In this document: in pieces, positions 9,094 to 18,472 of the stretch
Position numbering within the stretch: the first letter of the stretch is position 1
How the letters are laid out: each line of letters starts with the position of its first letter
NCBI RefSeq assembly: GCF_028683135.1
Contig: NZ_JAJUBB010000005.1
Coordinates: forward strand, 62,001-126,000
Direction of reading: 5' to 3'
From: Enterovibrio qingdaonensis
GTDB lineage: Bacteria > Pseudomonadota > Gammaproteobacteria > Enterobacterales > Vibrionaceae
Length of the DNA: 64,000 nucleotides
The notes under the pieces: model-generated
Seen by the model: the letters and a program-made list of their open reading frames with translations, nothing else
What the model was told of the DNA's origin: nothing
Databases searched by the model: none
Made by a program: the position numbers and the translations under genes

Positions 9094-9861
9094 TTATTCC
9101 ATAAAACTGGGGTCTAATCGCCACGCTTTTCTTAATAGAGACGGCCAAGCCTTCTGCCCACCCGTACTGCCAGAATGCACAACATTCGCCTGTGCATAAA
9201 TATTGTCCTGAATACTCTGCGGAACGGGAATAATTTCTTGACCCGCAGACTGCAGCATTAACTGCACTTCACATGCCCGTTGCATATCATAGAAACGCAT
9301 GAATGCGTCACCTACCGTTGGACCAAGTGTTAGCCCACCGTGGTTTACCAGTAACATATGATTAGTCGTACCTAAATCCTCTTGCAGACGCTTTCTTTCA
9401 TCATCGTTTACTGCAAGTCCTTCGTAGCCATGGTAAGAAAGCGAAGACAACGAAAACATGGAGTACTGGCTAAGAGGTTTGAGACCTTCTTTTTGACTCG
9501 CCACAGCGATGGTTTCATTGGTATGCAAATGGATAACACAGTGCGCATCCGGCCGAACCTCGTGAATCGCACTGTGAATGGTGAAACCGGCGGGGTTAAT
9601 CGTAAAAGGTGAGTCGTCAAGAATATTGCCATCGAGGTCGACCTTCACCAAATTCGAAGCCGTCACCTCATCAAATGCCACGCCAAACGCATTAACCAGA
9701 TACGTATCAGTACCCGGTATACGTAAAGAGATATGCGTGTAAATGAGATCATCCCAGCCCATATGCGCGACCAAGCGGTAGCAAGCTGCCAAATCGACAC
9801 GTCGCTCCCACTCTTCCGGCGAAACCTTGTCCTTCAATGACGTGTTAGATAATTCAATCAT
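9094..9861 (-). CDS. Class II aldolase/adducin family protein
   Basis: A 255-residue zinc-dependent class II aldolase fold. The metal-binding histidines appear in CVIHLHTNET and in MLLVNHGGLTLG, with a conserved THISLR segment near residue 45. Family members cleave phosphorylated or free sugars, or act as epimerases or decarboxylases. It is the promoter-proximal gene of the pair with the enolase-superfamily dehydratase, which suggests retro-aldol cleavage of the 2-keto-3-deoxy acid to pyruvate and an aldehyde. The adducin-like subgroup is poorly characterised, so this role is an inference. Confidence 0.75.
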   Translation of the reverse strand: MIELSNTSLKDKVSPEEWERRVDLAACYRLVAHMGWDDLIYTHISLRIPGTDTYLVNAFGVAFDEVTASNLVKVDLDGNILDDSPFTINPAGFTIHSAIHEVRPDAHCVIHLHTNETIAVASQKEGLKPLSQYSMFSLSSLSYHGYEGLAVNDDERKRLQEDLGTTNHMLLVNHGGLTLGPTVGDAFMRFYDMQRACEVQLMLQSAGQEIIPVPQSIQDNIYAQANVVHSGSTGGQKAWPSLLRKAWRLDPSFME

Positions 9862-10486
9862 TGTCGCATCCTTACGCGTTGTCTTTTTTTCAGCTTGTCT
9901 TATTTATGGGCAGTTCGCAATCATCCTTACAGAAAACAGGGGGAGTCTGCAAATAACACCGAAGTGAATTAAAAAATACAAAACAGAGGTAAAGTCGTTG
10001 CCTTCTCAAACACATTCAGTGGATATCCCTTCAAAATAAGGATCCAAATTTGATGATTAACACACTTATCCACAGATTTTGTGGGTAACATTGTCAACGC
10101 CAAACCCTGAAAGACTTTTTAAATGTCAATCCAATTCTGAAAAAATGTCCATCAAATCGACTGAATACACACGATTTCGCTCAATGAGACCTTCATCACA
10201 AAGTTTTAGCGTAATAATTCATCGACCTCTGTCGCTGCAACGCGCTTGATATCGTCGTCAACCCTTACGCGAGGTCAAACTTTAACCAACTTAAGTCAGG
10301 TGCCCAAAAACACAAATCGGAATGAATAAAGACGTCGCTCGACCGTGAATATGAACAATGCCGCCCAAAACGGGAGTTACGCGATGTTTTTTGCCTTTAA
10401 TTTAGCCAGTAGCACAAAAAAGAAACCAAATCTGATCGCACTTTAAACGGATGATTTAAAATCCGCATTTTGTGCTATTTCAATGG
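9862..10486. other. Long intergenic region with a DnaA-box dyad
   Basis: About 620 bases without a convincing gene. It should contain the promoter of the aldolase operon on the minus strand. It also holds an inverted pair of DnaA-box-like sequences (10066-10088) and, just before the tRNA promoter, nested inverted repeats: AGCACAAAA (10411-10419) with TTTTGTGCT (10468-10476), and inside them CGGAT with ATCCG. Confidence 0.55.
10066..10088. promoter_or_regulatory. Inverted pair of DnaA-box-like sequences
   Basis: TTATCCACA at 10066-10074 is a perfect consensus DnaA box. TGTGGGTAA at 10080-10088 is, on the other strand, TTACCCACA, one base from consensus. The two boxes face each other across 5 bases. 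Such a pair could bind DnaA, but no origin features (AT-rich unwinding repeats, a cluster of more boxes, dnaA or gidA genes) are nearby. Confidence 0.45.
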
Positions 10487-10515
10487 TTGACAGCCAGAAA
10501 GACGATAGCTAAGAT
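10487..10515 (+). promoter_or_regulatory. Strong sigma-70 promoter of the tRNA-Asn array
   Basis: Perfect -35 TTGACA (10487-10492), 17-base spacer, -10 TAAGAT (10510-10515), then a GC-rich stretch (TCGCCCCGC) typical of stringently controlled stable-RNA promoters. The first tRNA starts 20 bases after the -10. Confidence 0.85.
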
Positions 10516-10534
10516 TCGCCCCGCTTTGAGAGAT

Positions 10535-10610
10535 TCCCCCTTAGTTCAGTCGGTAGAACGGCGGACTGTTAATCCGTATGTCGCAAGTTCAAGTCTTGCA
10601 GGGGGAGCCA
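10535..10610 (+). tRNA. tRNA-Asn (GTT), copy 1
   Basis: 76 nt with CCA encoded. Acceptor stem TCCCCCT pairs with AGGGGGA; the anticodon loop CTGTTAA reads GTT; the T loop is TTCAAGT. It has the same body as E. coli tRNA-Asn with changes in the acceptor and T stems. First gene after the promoter. Confidence 0.98.
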
Positions 10611-10665
10611 CTTTCGATGATTGGTTCAATGAACGAGTCATCCGCTTGAGATTGTCGCTACGCGA

Positions 10666-10711
10666 TATGTCGCAAGCCTAGGCGGCCCCGTTAAGTCATA
10701 CAGGGAAGCCA
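10666..10711 (+). pseudogene. Decayed tRNA-like remnant in the first spacer
   Basis: The spacer after copy 1 is 73 bases longer than the equivalent spacer after copy 3, close to one tRNA length. The extra part contains TATGTCGCAAG, identical to the variable/T-stem side of tRNA-Asn, and ends in AGGGAAGCCACTTTCGAT, nearly the 3' end and flank of a tRNA copy. The 5' half is unrecognisable. I read it as the scar of a lost tRNA copy; it cannot fold into a tRNA. Confidence 0.5.
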
Positions 10712-10752
10712 CTTTCGATACATCGCCAAGGCGGTGAATCAATAAAATCTGC

Positions 10753-10828
10753 TCCCCCTTAGTTCAGTCGGTAGAACGGCGGACTGTTAATCCGTATGTC
10801 GCAAGTTCAAGTCTTGCAGGGGGAGCCA
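10753..10828 (+). tRNA. tRNA-Asn (GTT), copy 2
   Basis: Identical over 76 nt to copy 1. Followed by a short spacer (CTTTCGATACATCGCTAAGG...) that recurs after copy 4. Confidence 0.98.
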
Positions 10829-10869
10829 CTTTCGATACATCGCTAAGGCGGTGAATCAACAAAATCTGT

Positions 10870-10945
10870 TCCCCCTTAGTTCAGTCGGTAGAACGGCGGA
10901 CTGTTAATCCGTATGTCGCAAGTTCAAGTCTTGCAGGGGGAGCCA
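10870..10945 (+). tRNA. tRNA-Asn (GTT), copy 3
   Basis: Identical to the other copies. Its downstream spacer begins like that of copy 1 (CTTTCGATGATTGGTTCAA), marking the longer repeat unit. Confidence 0.98.
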
Positions 10946-11014
10946 CTTTCGATGATTGGTTCAACGAACGAGTCACACGATACATCGCCAAGGCGGTGAA
11001 TCAATAAAATCTGT

Positions 11015-11090
11015 TCCCCCTTAGTTCAGTCGGTAGAACGGCGGACTGTTAATCCGTATGTCGCAAGTTCAAGTCTTGCAGGGGGAGCCA
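11015..11090 (+). tRNA. tRNA-Asn (GTT), copy 4
   Basis: Identical to the other copies. Starts 262 bases after copy 2, as copy 5 does after copy 3, which shows a two-tRNA duplication unit. Confidence 0.98.
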
Positions 11091-11131
11091 CTTTCGATAC
11101 ATCGCTAAGGCGGTGAATCAACAAAATCTGT

Positions 11132-11207
11132 TCCCCCTTAGTTCAGTCGGTAGAACGGCGGACTGTTAATCCGTATGTCGCAAGTTCAAGTCTTGCAGGG
11201 GGAGCCA
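11132..11207 (+). tRNA. tRNA-Asn (GTT), copy 5
   Basis: Identical to the other copies and last in the array; a rho-independent terminator begins 10 bases after it. Confidence 0.98.
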
Positions 11208-11216
11208 CTTTTAAGA

Positions 11217-11333
11217 AACCTAGTCCTCGGGCTAGGTTTTTTTTCGCCTGTTATTCAGGCGGGCACGACTTGGCGTCCCCGTAAAGCCTCACAATGTGAG
11301 CTTTTTTAGGGAAATCAGCCTCGGCTGTTTTTT
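11217..11333 (+). terminator. Series of three hairpins after the tRNA array
   Basis: The first (AACCTAG 11217-11223 with CTAGGTT 11232-11238, then eight Ts) is a clear terminator. Two more follow: TCAC/GTGA with flanking AAAGC/GCTTT around 11283-11304 followed by Ts, and CAGC/GCTG at 11316-11327 followed by six Ts. The rest of the 315-base gap up to rnfA should carry the rnf promoter, which I could not assign with confidence. Confidence 0.75.
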
Positions 11334-11522
11334 GTTATCTACTCTCCGTATCTCACTAAACTGATGTTACCGTCTGTTTGACATTGTGTGACATCGAAAT
11401 CCAGATCGGTCAATTTATATACACTATCGCAAATTTAGTGAAAAACCCTTCCTGCTATCTGTTGTTATACCCGCCTCAAACGCCGATAATATAAAGATCT
11501 CTTTAAAATTGTATTGAATGGC

Positions 11523-12104
11523 ATGACTGAGTATTTATTGCTTCTCGTCGGTACCGTCCTCGTTAACAACTTCGTTTTGGTGAAGTTTCTTGGCCTCTGT
11601 CCATTTATGGGCGTGTCTAAAAAGCTTGAGACCGCGATTGGTATGGGCCTGGCGACAACATTTGTGCTTACCCTCGCATCGGTAAGTGCCTACCTCGTTG
11701 AAACCTACATTCTGGCACCGTTAGGCTTGGGTTACTTGCGTACCCTGAGCTTTATTTTGGTCATTGCAGTGGTCGTTCAGTTCACCGAAATGGTGGTACA
11801 TAAAACCAGTCCGACCCTTTATCGTCTGCTCGGAATATTCTTGCCGCTCATCACGACAAACTGTGCAGTGCTGGGTGTCGCACTACTTAACATCAACGAA
11901 CAGCACAACTTTATCGAATCCATCATTTATGGTTTTGGTGCAGCAGCAGGCTTCTCACTTGTGTTGATTCTGTTCGCCGCGATGCGTGAACGCATTGCCG
12001 CAGCGGATGTCCCTGCACCATTTAAAGGTGCATCTATCGCAATGATTACCGCAGGACTTATGTCACTGGCGTTCATGGGCTTTACTGGATTGGTGAAACT
12101 GTAA
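11523..12104 (+). CDS. rnfA: RnfA (RsxA), ion-translocating electron transport subunit A
   Basis: A 193-residue inner-membrane protein, nearly identical in pattern to E. coli RsxA, with six hydrophobic segments and the family motifs [21 protein letters not shown] and [15 protein letters not shown], whose cysteines hold the membrane-embedded iron-sulfur centre with RnfE. The Rnf complex couples electron flow between NADH and ferredoxin or flavodoxin to sodium or proton movement. The ATG at 11523 gives the conserved [10 protein letters not shown] start; the TTG at 11514 would add three residues. The stop overlaps the rnfB start by one base. Confidence 0.96.
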   Translation: MTEYLLLLVGTVLVNNFVLVKFLGLCPFMGVSKKLETAIGMGLATTFVLTLASVSAYLVETYILAPLGLGYLRTLSFILVIAVVVQFTEMVVHKTSPTLYRLLGIFLPLITTNCAVLGVALLNINEQHNFIESIIYGFGAAAGFSLVLILFAAMRERIAAADVPAPFKGASIAMITAGLMSLAFMGFTGLVKL

Positions 12105-12688
12105 TGAGCGGAATTCTAATTGCGGTAGCAGCTATAGCCATTTTGGCTGCCGTATTTGGCGTGTTGTTAGGCTTTGCGTCTATCCGCTTTAAAGTGGAAG
12201 CCGACCCAATTGTCGACCAAGTCGATGCGATTTTGCCACAAACCCAATGTGGCCAGTGCGGCTATCCCGGCTGCCGTCCTTATGCAGAAGCCATCGCGAA
12301 TGGTGATGCGATCAACAAGTGTCCTCCAGGTGGCCAAGCGACTATAGAGAAGCTCGCCGACCTTATGGGCGTGGAAGCCACAGAGTCTGCTCACGACGAA
12401 GAAAAGAGCGCAAAAACCGTCGCCTTTATTCGTGAAGACGACTGTATTGGTTGTACCAAGTGTATTCAGGCGTGCCCTGTAGACGCCATTATTGGTAGCA
12501 CCAAGGCCATCCACACAGTATTGAAAGATGAATGTACAGGCTGTGACCTTTGTGTTGCGCCGTGTCCGACAGATTGTATTGAGATGATCCCAGTTCAAAC
12601 AACGCCAGAAACGTGGAAATGGCAACTTAACCAGATCCCTGTTGTACAAGTGACCGACCATGAAAATGCCGGGGTGAAACAAGCATGA
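12104..12688 (+). CDS. rnfB: RnfB (RsxB), iron-sulfur subunit
   Basis: 194 residues. An N-terminal membrane anchor (about residues 4-26) is followed by the Fe-S domain motif CGQCGYPGC and two ferredoxin-type [4Fe-4S] motifs, [12 protein letters not shown] and [12 protein letters not shown]. It feeds electrons between the soluble carrier and the membrane Rnf subunits. Both ends overlap the neighbouring genes (1 and 4 bases), so translation is coupled. Confidence 0.96.
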   Translation: MSGILIAVAAIAILAAVFGVLLGFASIRFKVEADPIVDQVDAILPQTQCGQCGYPGCRPYAEAIANGDAINKCPPGGQATIEKLADLMGVEATESAHDEEKSAKTVAFIREDDCIGCTKCIQACPVDAIIGSTKAIHTVLKDECTGCDLCVAPCPTDCIEMIPVQTTPETWKWQLNQIPVVQVTDHENAGVKQA

Positions 12689-15321
12689 TCACCCTTATCG
12701 AACAAATCAAACACGGTCAGATCTGGGATTTCCATGGTGGGGTTCATCCACCTGAAAACAAACACCAGTCTAACCAACAGACTATACAATCTGCTGAGAT
12801 TCCAAGCGAAATTGTACTGCCACTGAAGCAGCATATCGGCACAACCGGACAGCTTTTGGTGTCCGTTGGCGACAAGGTATTGAAAGGCCAGCCGCTGACG
12901 AAGTCAGACGTACTGCAAGCCTGCCCTGTCCATGCGCCGACGTCAGGCGAAGTGGTTGCGATCGAAGCGCGCACCATTGCTCACCCTTCTGGATTAACAG
13001 ACAACTGCATCGTTATTCGCCCTGACTTTGAAGACACGTGGGCAGAAAAATCATCGGTTGATGATTACCTCAGCAAGTCGCCAGAAGATCTTATCGATCA
13101 TATCCGACTCATGGGTATCGCAGGTATGGGCGGCGCAGGTTTCCCTGCCGCGCGCAAACTACAAACCGCGCATAACAGGACCGAAATACTGATCTTGAAC
13201 GGGGCAGAGTGTGAACCTTACATCACGGCGGATGATCGCCTGATGCAAGAGCGCGCAGACGAAATCGTTCAAGGTGCAGAAATTCTCAAGCATATCGTTA
13301 ATCCAAAGCTAACCGTGGTGGCACTGGAAGATAACAAGCCAGAAGCTATTGAAGCACTCAAAACGGCAGTGATGGGTAAAGACGACATCCTTGTTCAGGT
13401 TGTACCAACCAAATACCCTTCTGGTGGTGAGAAACAACTGATAAAACTGGTCACGGGTAAAGAAGTACCAACCAAAGCCATTCCTGCTGCTATCGGCATC
13501 ATGGTTCAAAACGTGGGTACTGCTTTCGCTATCAAACGTGCAGTGATTGACGGTGAGCCGCTTATCGAGCGTGTGGTAACACTAACGGGCACCACGCTAA
13601 AAGAGCAAAGCAACCGTTGGGCTTTGCTAGGCACTCCAATCAGCTTCTTATTGGACAAGCATGGCTACCAGCCTGACAAAAAACTGGAACGCGTGATCAT
13701 TGGTGGTCCAATGATGGGCTTTACCGCGCCACACACTCAGATCCCAGTGACAAAAGTGACCAACTGTATTCTGGTACCGAGCAAACGCGAAATTGAGCCA
13801 AGCCACGGCGAAATGGCGTGTATCCGATGCAGCAGTTGTGCAGAAGCCTGCCCTGCGTCCTTGTTGCCACAACAACTTCAGTGGTACGCGAAAGATCAAA
13901 ACTACGATAAATGCGAAGAGTACAACCTGTTCGATTGTATTGAATGCGGCGCATGTGCTTACGTTTGTCCAAGTGAGATCCCCCTCGTTCAGTACTATCG
14001 CCAAGCAAAAGCGGAAATTCGTACACGGGATGCAGAACATCAATCGGCCGAGCGCGCACGCGAGCGTTTCGAAGCGAAGAAAGCCCGTTTAGAGCGCGAT
14101 AAAAAAGAGCGTGAAGCGCGACATAAGCAAGCGGCTGAAAATCGCCGTAAGGCAATGGAAAAATCCGGTGACGGTGACGCAATCGCCGCTGCTATTGCGC
14201 GAGTTAAAGCGAAAGGCGAACAAGGCTCCGCAGTTGCAGCAATAAAACCCGCCGTTGCCGCGGCCATTGCGAAAGCGAAAGCGAAGCAAGCAGAAGCCGC
14301 TGTTGCAGGTAGTTCTGAACCCGACAACAGTGAAATGAGCAAGCTTCGCGAGGAGCGTAAACGCCTTGCTAGAGAGCGAAAAGCACAAAAAGAGGCGACG
14401 ACAGACACTTCGCCTTCTGACAGCACAACAGACAAAAAAGATGCTGTAGCTGCGGCAATTGCCCGCGCGAAAGCGAAAAAAGCAGCGCAACAAGCCGATG
14501 CACCAACGAGCGAGTCTAGCGAGGGTGATGCGAAGAAAGCAGCAGTAGCGGCGGCTATCGCTCGCGCGAAAGCTCGCAAGGCAGAACACGCTGAATCAGT
14601 TGAGCCAACAGAAAATGCGTCGTCTGATGCTGACCCGAAAAAAGCTGCTGTTGCGGCTGCAGTTGCTCGCGCAAAGGCGCGTAAAGCGTCGCAACAGGTA
14701 GACTCGCAAGATACCGCTGATGTTGTAGTGCCTTCCGAGAACGACCCGAAGAAAGCGGCTGTCGCTGCTGCCGTCGCCCGTGCAAAAGCACGCAAAACGG
14801 CTCAGCAGGCCGAAGCGCAAGATACCGCCGATATGGTTGAATCTTCTCAGGAAGATCCGAAGAAAGCAGCCGTCGCTGCCGCCGTTGCCCGGGCAAAAGC
14901 ACGCAAAGCGTCTCAGCAGGCTGAAGCGCAAGATACCGCTGATGTGGTTGAATCTTCTGAGGAAGATCCGAAGAAAGCAGCCGTCGCTGCCGCCGTTGCC
15001 CGAGCAAAAGCACGCAAAGCGGCTCAGCAGGCCGAAGCGCAAGATACCGCTGATGTGGTTGATCCTTCTATTGAGGAAGACCCGAAGAAAGCGGCTGTCG
15101 CTGCCGCCGTTGCTCGCGCAAAAGCGCGTAAAGCTGCTCAGCAAGCCGAATCAAAACAGCTCCAAAGCGAAAATACTGAGGTTCAAGCTCCGCTAATCGA
15201 AGAACCTTCCGCGGAAGAGCCTGTGATTGAAGACCCGAAAAAAGCAGCTGTCGCTGCTGCAGTCGCGCGAGCAAAAGCGCGTAAAGCAGCGCAAATGCAA
15301 AACAAGAACGAGGATGAGTAA
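12685..15321 (+). CDS. rnfC: RnfC (RsxC) with a long Ala/Lys-rich repeat tail
   Basis: 878 residues. The first 450 or so form the usual RnfC: NADH/FMN-binding fold with [12 protein letters not shown], an SLBB-like segment, and two ferredoxin motifs, [12 protein letters not shown] and [12 protein letters not shown]. After a charged coiled-coil stretch (residues 450-500) comes a tail of near-identical units built on [19 protein letters not shown]. The six DPKK units start at 14632, 14743, 14854, 14965, 15079 and 15232, so most have a 111-base (37-residue) period; four more diverged copies precede them. E. coli and Vibrio RnfC also have alanine-rich tails of variable length, whose role is not settled. 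Confidence 0.95.
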   Translation: MITLIEQIKHGQIWDFHGGVHPPENKHQSNQQTIQSAEIPSEIVLPLKQHIGTTGQLLVSVGDKVLKGQPLTKSDVLQACPVHAPTSGEVVAIEARTIAHPSGLTDNCIVIRPDFEDTWAEKSSVDDYLSKSPEDLIDHIRLMGIAGMGGAGFPAARKLQTAHNRTEILILNGAECEPYITADDRLMQERADEIVQGAEILKHIVNPKLTVVALEDNKPEAIEALKTAVMGKDDILVQVVPTKYPSGGEKQLIKLVTGKEVPTKAIPAAIGIMVQNVGTAFAIKRAVIDGEPLIERVVTLTGTTLKEQSNRWALLGTPISFLLDKHGYQPDKKLERVIIGGPMMGFTAPHTQIPVTKVTNCILVPSKREIEPSHGEMACIRCSSCAEACPASLLPQQLQWYAKDQNYDKCEEYNLFDCIECGACAYVCPSEIPLVQYYRQAKAEIRTRDAEHQSAERARERFEAKKARLERDKKEREARHKQAAENRRKAMEKSGDGDAIAAAIARVKAKGEQGSAVAAIKPAVAAAIAKAKAKQAEAAVAGSSEPDNSEMSKLREERKRLARERKAQKEATTDTSPSDSTTDKKDAVAAAIARAKAKKAAQQADAPTSESSEGDAKKAAVAAAIARAKARKAEHAESVEPTENASSDADPKKAAVAAAVARAKARKASQQVDSQDTADVVVPSENDPKKAAVAAAVARAKARKTAQQAEAQDTADMVESSQEDPKKAAVAAAVARAKARKASQQAEAQDTADVVESSEEDPKKAAVAAAVARAKARKAAQQAEAQDTADVVDPSIEEDPKKAAVAAAVARAKARKAAQQAESKQLQSENTEVQAPLIEEPSAEEPVIEDPKKAAVAAAVARAKARKAAQMQNKNEDE
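14425..15300 (+). repeat. In-frame 111-bp minisatellite inside rnfC
   Basis: At least six strong tandem units, spaced 111, 111, 111, 114 and 153 bases. Several neighbouring units are nearly identical at DNA level, which indicates recent expansion by slippage or recombination. All unit lengths are multiples of three, so the frame is kept. Confidence 0.9.
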
Positions 15322-15323
15322 TC

Positions 15324-16385
15324 GTGGCCTTTTTTCTAGCCAGCAGTCCACATAGTCATAACCGCAGAAGCACCAAAGACATCATGATGACGGTGATCCT
15401 ATGTACCCTTCCGGGTATCGCGGCACTGTGTTACTTCTTTGGCTGGGGCGTGTTGTTGCAAGTGCTCATCGCCTCTATCACAGCAATGGTGGCAGAAGCC
15501 GCCATTGTTGCTATGCGTCGTCGCCCTGTTAAGCGTTACTTGCAGGACAACTCTGCCCTGCTGACAGGGATTTTAATCGGCATTGCTATCCCGCCTTTTG
15601 CACCTTGGTGGATTGCGGTGATTGGCTCTCTGTTCGCTATTGTTATCGCAAAACATCTCTATGGTGGCTTGGGACAAAACCCATTTAACCCCGCGATGGT
15701 GGCTTACGTTGTTCTGCTGATCTCTTTCCCTGTACAAATGACGACGTGGCTACCGCCATCATCACTGCTAGCGCAACCGTTAAGCTTTATGGATGGACTG
15801 TCAACCGTGTTTACAGGATTGAGCGTTGATGGATTCAGCGTCAACCAACTCCGACAAGCTGTTGATGGCACCACCATGGCGACACCGCTAGACACCGTCA
15901 AAACGGCACTGCTGGCAGGTAAAACCGTAACAGAAGCCGTTCAAGAGCCCGTATTTGGCACCTTTGCGGGCCTAGGCTGGGGCTGGGTGAACCTCGCGTT
16001 CCTTGCAGGTGGTATTGTGTTGCTGAAACTAAAAGTGATTCAATGGCAAATCCCTGTTGCGATGCTGGCAACACTGCTTGTGTTCAGCGTGGTAGGTTTT
16101 GCTATCAGCCCAGATACTGTCGCGTCTCCGCTATTGCACCTATTTTCGGGCGCAACCATGCTAGGTGCATTTTTCATCGCAACCGATCCGGTTTCTGCAT
16201 CCACCACGACAAAAGGTCGACTGGTATTTGGTGCCATGATTGGCATGCTTGTTTACCTCATCCGTACTTTCGGTGGTTTCCCTGACGGTGTGGCATTTTC
16301 CGTGTTGATTGCAAACATGTGCGTGCCTTTGATTGACTACTACACCAAGCCAACCACATACGGTTACAGTAAGGAAAGTAAATGA
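15324..16385 (+). CDS. rnfD: RnfD (RsxD), membrane flavin subunit
   Basis: 353 residues with about nine membrane segments. The FMN-attachment motif [18 protein letters not shown] is present near residue 275, where family members bind FMN covalently through a threonine. The start is GTG at 15324, two bases after the rnfC stop, giving [17 protein letters not shown], the conserved N-terminus. It works with RnfG and RnfE in the ion-translocating core. Confidence 0.95.
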   Translation: MAFFLASSPHSHNRRSTKDIMMTVILCTLPGIAALCYFFGWGVLLQVLIASITAMVAEAAIVAMRRRPVKRYLQDNSALLTGILIGIAIPPFAPWWIAVIGSLFAIVIAKHLYGGLGQNPFNPAMVAYVVLLISFPVQMTTWLPPSSLLAQPLSFMDGLSTVFTGLSVDGFSVNQLRQAVDGTTMATPLDTVKTALLAGKTVTEAVQEPVFGTFAGLGWGWVNLAFLAGGIVLLKLKVIQWQIPVAMLATLLVFSVVGFAISPDTVASPLLHLFSGATMLGAFFIATDPVSASTTTKGRLVFGAMIGMLVYLIRTFGGFPDGVAFSVLIANMCVPLIDYYTKPTTYGYSKESK

Positions 16386-17014
16386 TCCGCGCGATGAGAA
16401 AAAATGGGTTGGTTCTGGCTTTCGTCGCCCTGCTTTCAACTGGCTTGATTGCAATTACCGATGCACTAACCAAAGACACCATTGCTGAACAACAAAGGCT
16501 GCAACTGCTGAACGTATTGAACCAAGTAATCCCTACGTCGATGCATGACAATCCGCTTTACAAAAGTTGCACCATGGTAACCAGCCCCGAACTGGGTTCT
16601 AAGTCACCGATGCCAGCGTACATTGCAACCAAAGACGGCAAGACAACGGCGATCGCTATTGAAGCCATTGCACCTGACGGCTACAACGGCGCAATCAAAA
16701 TTCTGGTGGGTGTAGACACCAATAAAACCGTGCTGGGTCTTCGTGTATTGAGCCAAAACGAAACACCGGGATTAGGTGACAAAATTGAACTGAGCGTGTC
16801 CGATTGGGCCCTGTCGTTCAACAACCAAAAAATTGAAAGTGCTGACGACAAACGCTGGCACGTGCAGAAAGATGGCGGTCAATTTGACCAATTTACAGGC
16901 GCAACCATTACGCCTCGTGCTGTTGTAAACGCAGCGCGCAAAGCGGCATGGTACGTAAGCGAAAACCTCGATACCATCGTTAGACAACCACAAGATTGTG
17001 GAGATGCATCATGA
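16382..17014 (+). CDS. rnfG: RnfG (RsxG), periplasmic FMN-bearing subunit
   Basis: 210 residues: an N-terminal membrane anchor (about 9-27) and a periplasmic FMN-binding domain. The covalent FMN site is the [11 protein letters not shown] motif near residue 175. It overlaps rnfD by four bases and rnfE by four bases, as expected in a tightly coupled operon. Confidence 0.95.
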   Translation: MIRAMRKNGLVLAFVALLSTGLIAITDALTKDTIAEQQRLQLLNVLNQVIPTSMHDNPLYKSCTMVTSPELGSKSPMPAYIATKDGKTTAIAIEAIAPDGYNGAIKILVGVDTNKTVLGLRVLSQNETPGLGDKIELSVSDWALSFNNQKIESADDKRWHVQKDGGQFDQFTGATITPRAVVNAARKAAWYVSENLDTIVRQPQDCGDAS

Positions 17015-17703
17015 GCCAAAACATTGAATTAATGAAAAACGGGCTTTGGAACAACAACCCAACGCTCGTTCAATTGCTAGGCCTTTGTCCTTTGTTGGCG
17101 GTATCGTCTACTGTGGTCAACGCTTTGGGCTTGGGTCTTGCTACGCTGCTAGTACTTGTCAGCTCGAATCTGACTATTTCGCTAGTACGTGAGTGGGTAC
17201 CGAAAGAAGTACGTATCCCTATCTTCGTAATGATCATCGCATCACTGGTAACCTGCGTTCAACTGCTGATGAATGCCTACGCATATGGCCTTTATCAGTC
17301 TCTGGGGATCTTCATCCCGCTGATCGTAACCAACTGCATAATCATTGGTCGTGCCGAAGCATTTGCTTCGAAAAACACTCCTCTGCCATCGGTACTTGAT
17401 GGCTTCTGGATGGGCTTGGGCATTACGCTATCACTTACCGTAGTTGGTGCTATCCGAGAGGTATTGGGAAACGGTACCTTATTTGATGGCGCGGATCGCT
17501 TGCTCGGCGAATGGGCGGCAGGTCTGAAAATACAAATCTTCCACTTCGACAGTGCGTTTTTGCTGGCATTGTTGCCACCAGGCGCATTCTTAGCCGTGGG
17601 TTTTCTTATTGCCGCGAAAAACGCCCTCGACGAGCACCAAGCGAAGAAACAGCCAAAAGAAAAAGTCGTGATTGAACGTGCCCGCGTGACATCAACAGAC
17701 TAA
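17011..17703 (+). CDS. rnfE: RnfE (RsxE), membrane subunit
   Basis: 230 residues and six hydrophobic segments; paralogous to RnfA in the opposite orientation. The conserved [12 protein letters not shown] and [11 protein letters not shown] segments carry the cysteines shared with RnfA. The ATG at 17011 is used because GGAG stands just before it and it gives the usual [17 protein letters not shown]; a GTG at 16996 lies inside rnfG. Confidence 0.95.
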   Translation: MSQNIELMKNGLWNNNPTLVQLLGLCPLLAVSSTVVNALGLGLATLLVLVSSNLTISLVREWVPKEVRIPIFVMIIASLVTCVQLLMNAYAYGLYQSLGIFIPLIVTNCIIIGRAEAFASKNTPLPSVLDGFWMGLGITLSLTVVGAIREVLGNGTLFDGADRLLGEWAAGLKIQIFHFDSAFLLALLPPGAFLAVGFLIAAKNALDEHQAKKQPKEKVVIERARVTSTD

Positions 17704-17726
17704 CAATTCAATTCAATGGAAGAGCA

Positions 17727-18368
17727 ATGAATAACGAAAAACGAGTCCAAATACTGGAGCGCTTGCGCGCGGAGAATCCACATCCGCAGACAGAGTTGAA
17801 CTGGAGTACACCGTTTGAGTTACTCATTGCAGTATTGCTGTCTGCACAAGCGACAGATGTCAGTGTAAATAAAGCCACTGACAAGCTATACCCAGTCGCT
17901 AACACCCCTGCATCCATTCTCGCTTTAGGGGTGGAAGGTGTTAAAGACTACATTAAAACCATTGGCTTATTTAATTCTAAAGCAGAAAACGTCATCAAAA
18001 CCTGTCAGATTTTAATCGACAAGCATGGTGGCGAGATACCCGAGGATCGGGAAGCACTTGAAGCCTTGCCAGGCGTTGGGCGTAAAACAGCAAATGTTGT
18101 ACTAAACACCGCATTTGGCTGGCCAACAATTGCCGTCGACACCCACATTTTTCGCGTATCCAATCGTACAAAATTTGCGATGGGCAAAAATGTCGACCAA
18201 GTGGAAGAAAAACTTCTCAAAGTCGTCCCTAAAGAATTTAAAGTAGACGTTCACCATTGGCTGATTTTGCATGGTCGCTATACCTGCGTGGCGCGAAAGC
18301 CTCGTTGTGGTAGTTGCATCATCGAAGATCTTTGCGAATTTAAAGACAAGGTCTATCCAGACGAATAA
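17727..18368 (+). CDS. nth: Endonuclease III (base-excision repair glycosylase)
   Basis: 213 residues, the same size as E. coli Nth. It removes oxidised pyrimidines and cuts abasic sites. The helix-hairpin-helix [12 protein letters not shown] carries the catalytic Lys120, Asp138 follows in VDTHIFRV, and the [4Fe-4S] cysteines close the protein ([17 protein letters not shown]). Lies 23 bases after rnfE, the usual rnf-nth arrangement. Confidence 0.97.
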   Translation: MNNEKRVQILERLRAENPHPQTELNWSTPFELLIAVLLSAQATDVSVNKATDKLYPVANTPASILALGVEGVKDYIKTIGLFNSKAENVIKTCQILIDKHGGEIPEDREALEALPGVGRKTANVVLNTAFGWPTIAVDTHIFRVSNRTKFAMGKNVDQVEEKLLKVVPKEFKVDVHHWLILHGRYTCVARKPRCGSCIIEDLCEFKDKVYPDE

Positions 18369-18370
18369 AC

Positions 18371-18396
18371 AAAAGCCACCCAAGGTGGCTTTTTCT
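18371..18396 (+). terminator. Terminator of the rnf-nth operon
   Basis: AAAAGCCACC (18371-18380) pairs perfectly with GGTGGCTTTT (18384-18393) two bases after the nth stop, with the T run at the end of the stem. Confidence 0.88.
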
Positions 18397-18442
18397 ATAC
18401 CCAAACAACCTGATGGGTCAGTTTTCAGGTTGCTTGGGTATA
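18396..18442. repeat. Large palindromic intergenic element
   Basis: 17-base arms, TATACCCAAACAACCTG (18396-18412) and its inverted partner (18426-18442), with one mismatch and a 13-base loop. It sits between the nth terminator and gloA. Its form recalls short dispersed palindromic repeats of Vibrionaceae genomes; a related half-arm is seen at 6092-6109. Confidence 0.6.
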
Positions 18443-18472
18443 AATCATACAGACATATTAAAGGAGCATGTC

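Noticed and set aside
10066..10088. Chromosomal replication origin
   Set aside because: Only two DnaA boxes, without an AT-rich unwinding region or origin-associated genes nearby.
10472..10681. Open reading frame across the first tRNA-Asn
   Set aside because: It runs through the promoter and tRNA gene and has no protein-like features.
13721..14182. Minus-strand reading frames inside rnfC
   Set aside because: Shadow frames of a well-defined gene, with no start signals or family resemblance.
14040..15196. Long open frames antisense to, or in other frames of, the rnfC tail
   Set aside because: They are by-products of the GC-rich Ala/Lys repeat; the rnfC frame has the domain homology and the operon overlaps.
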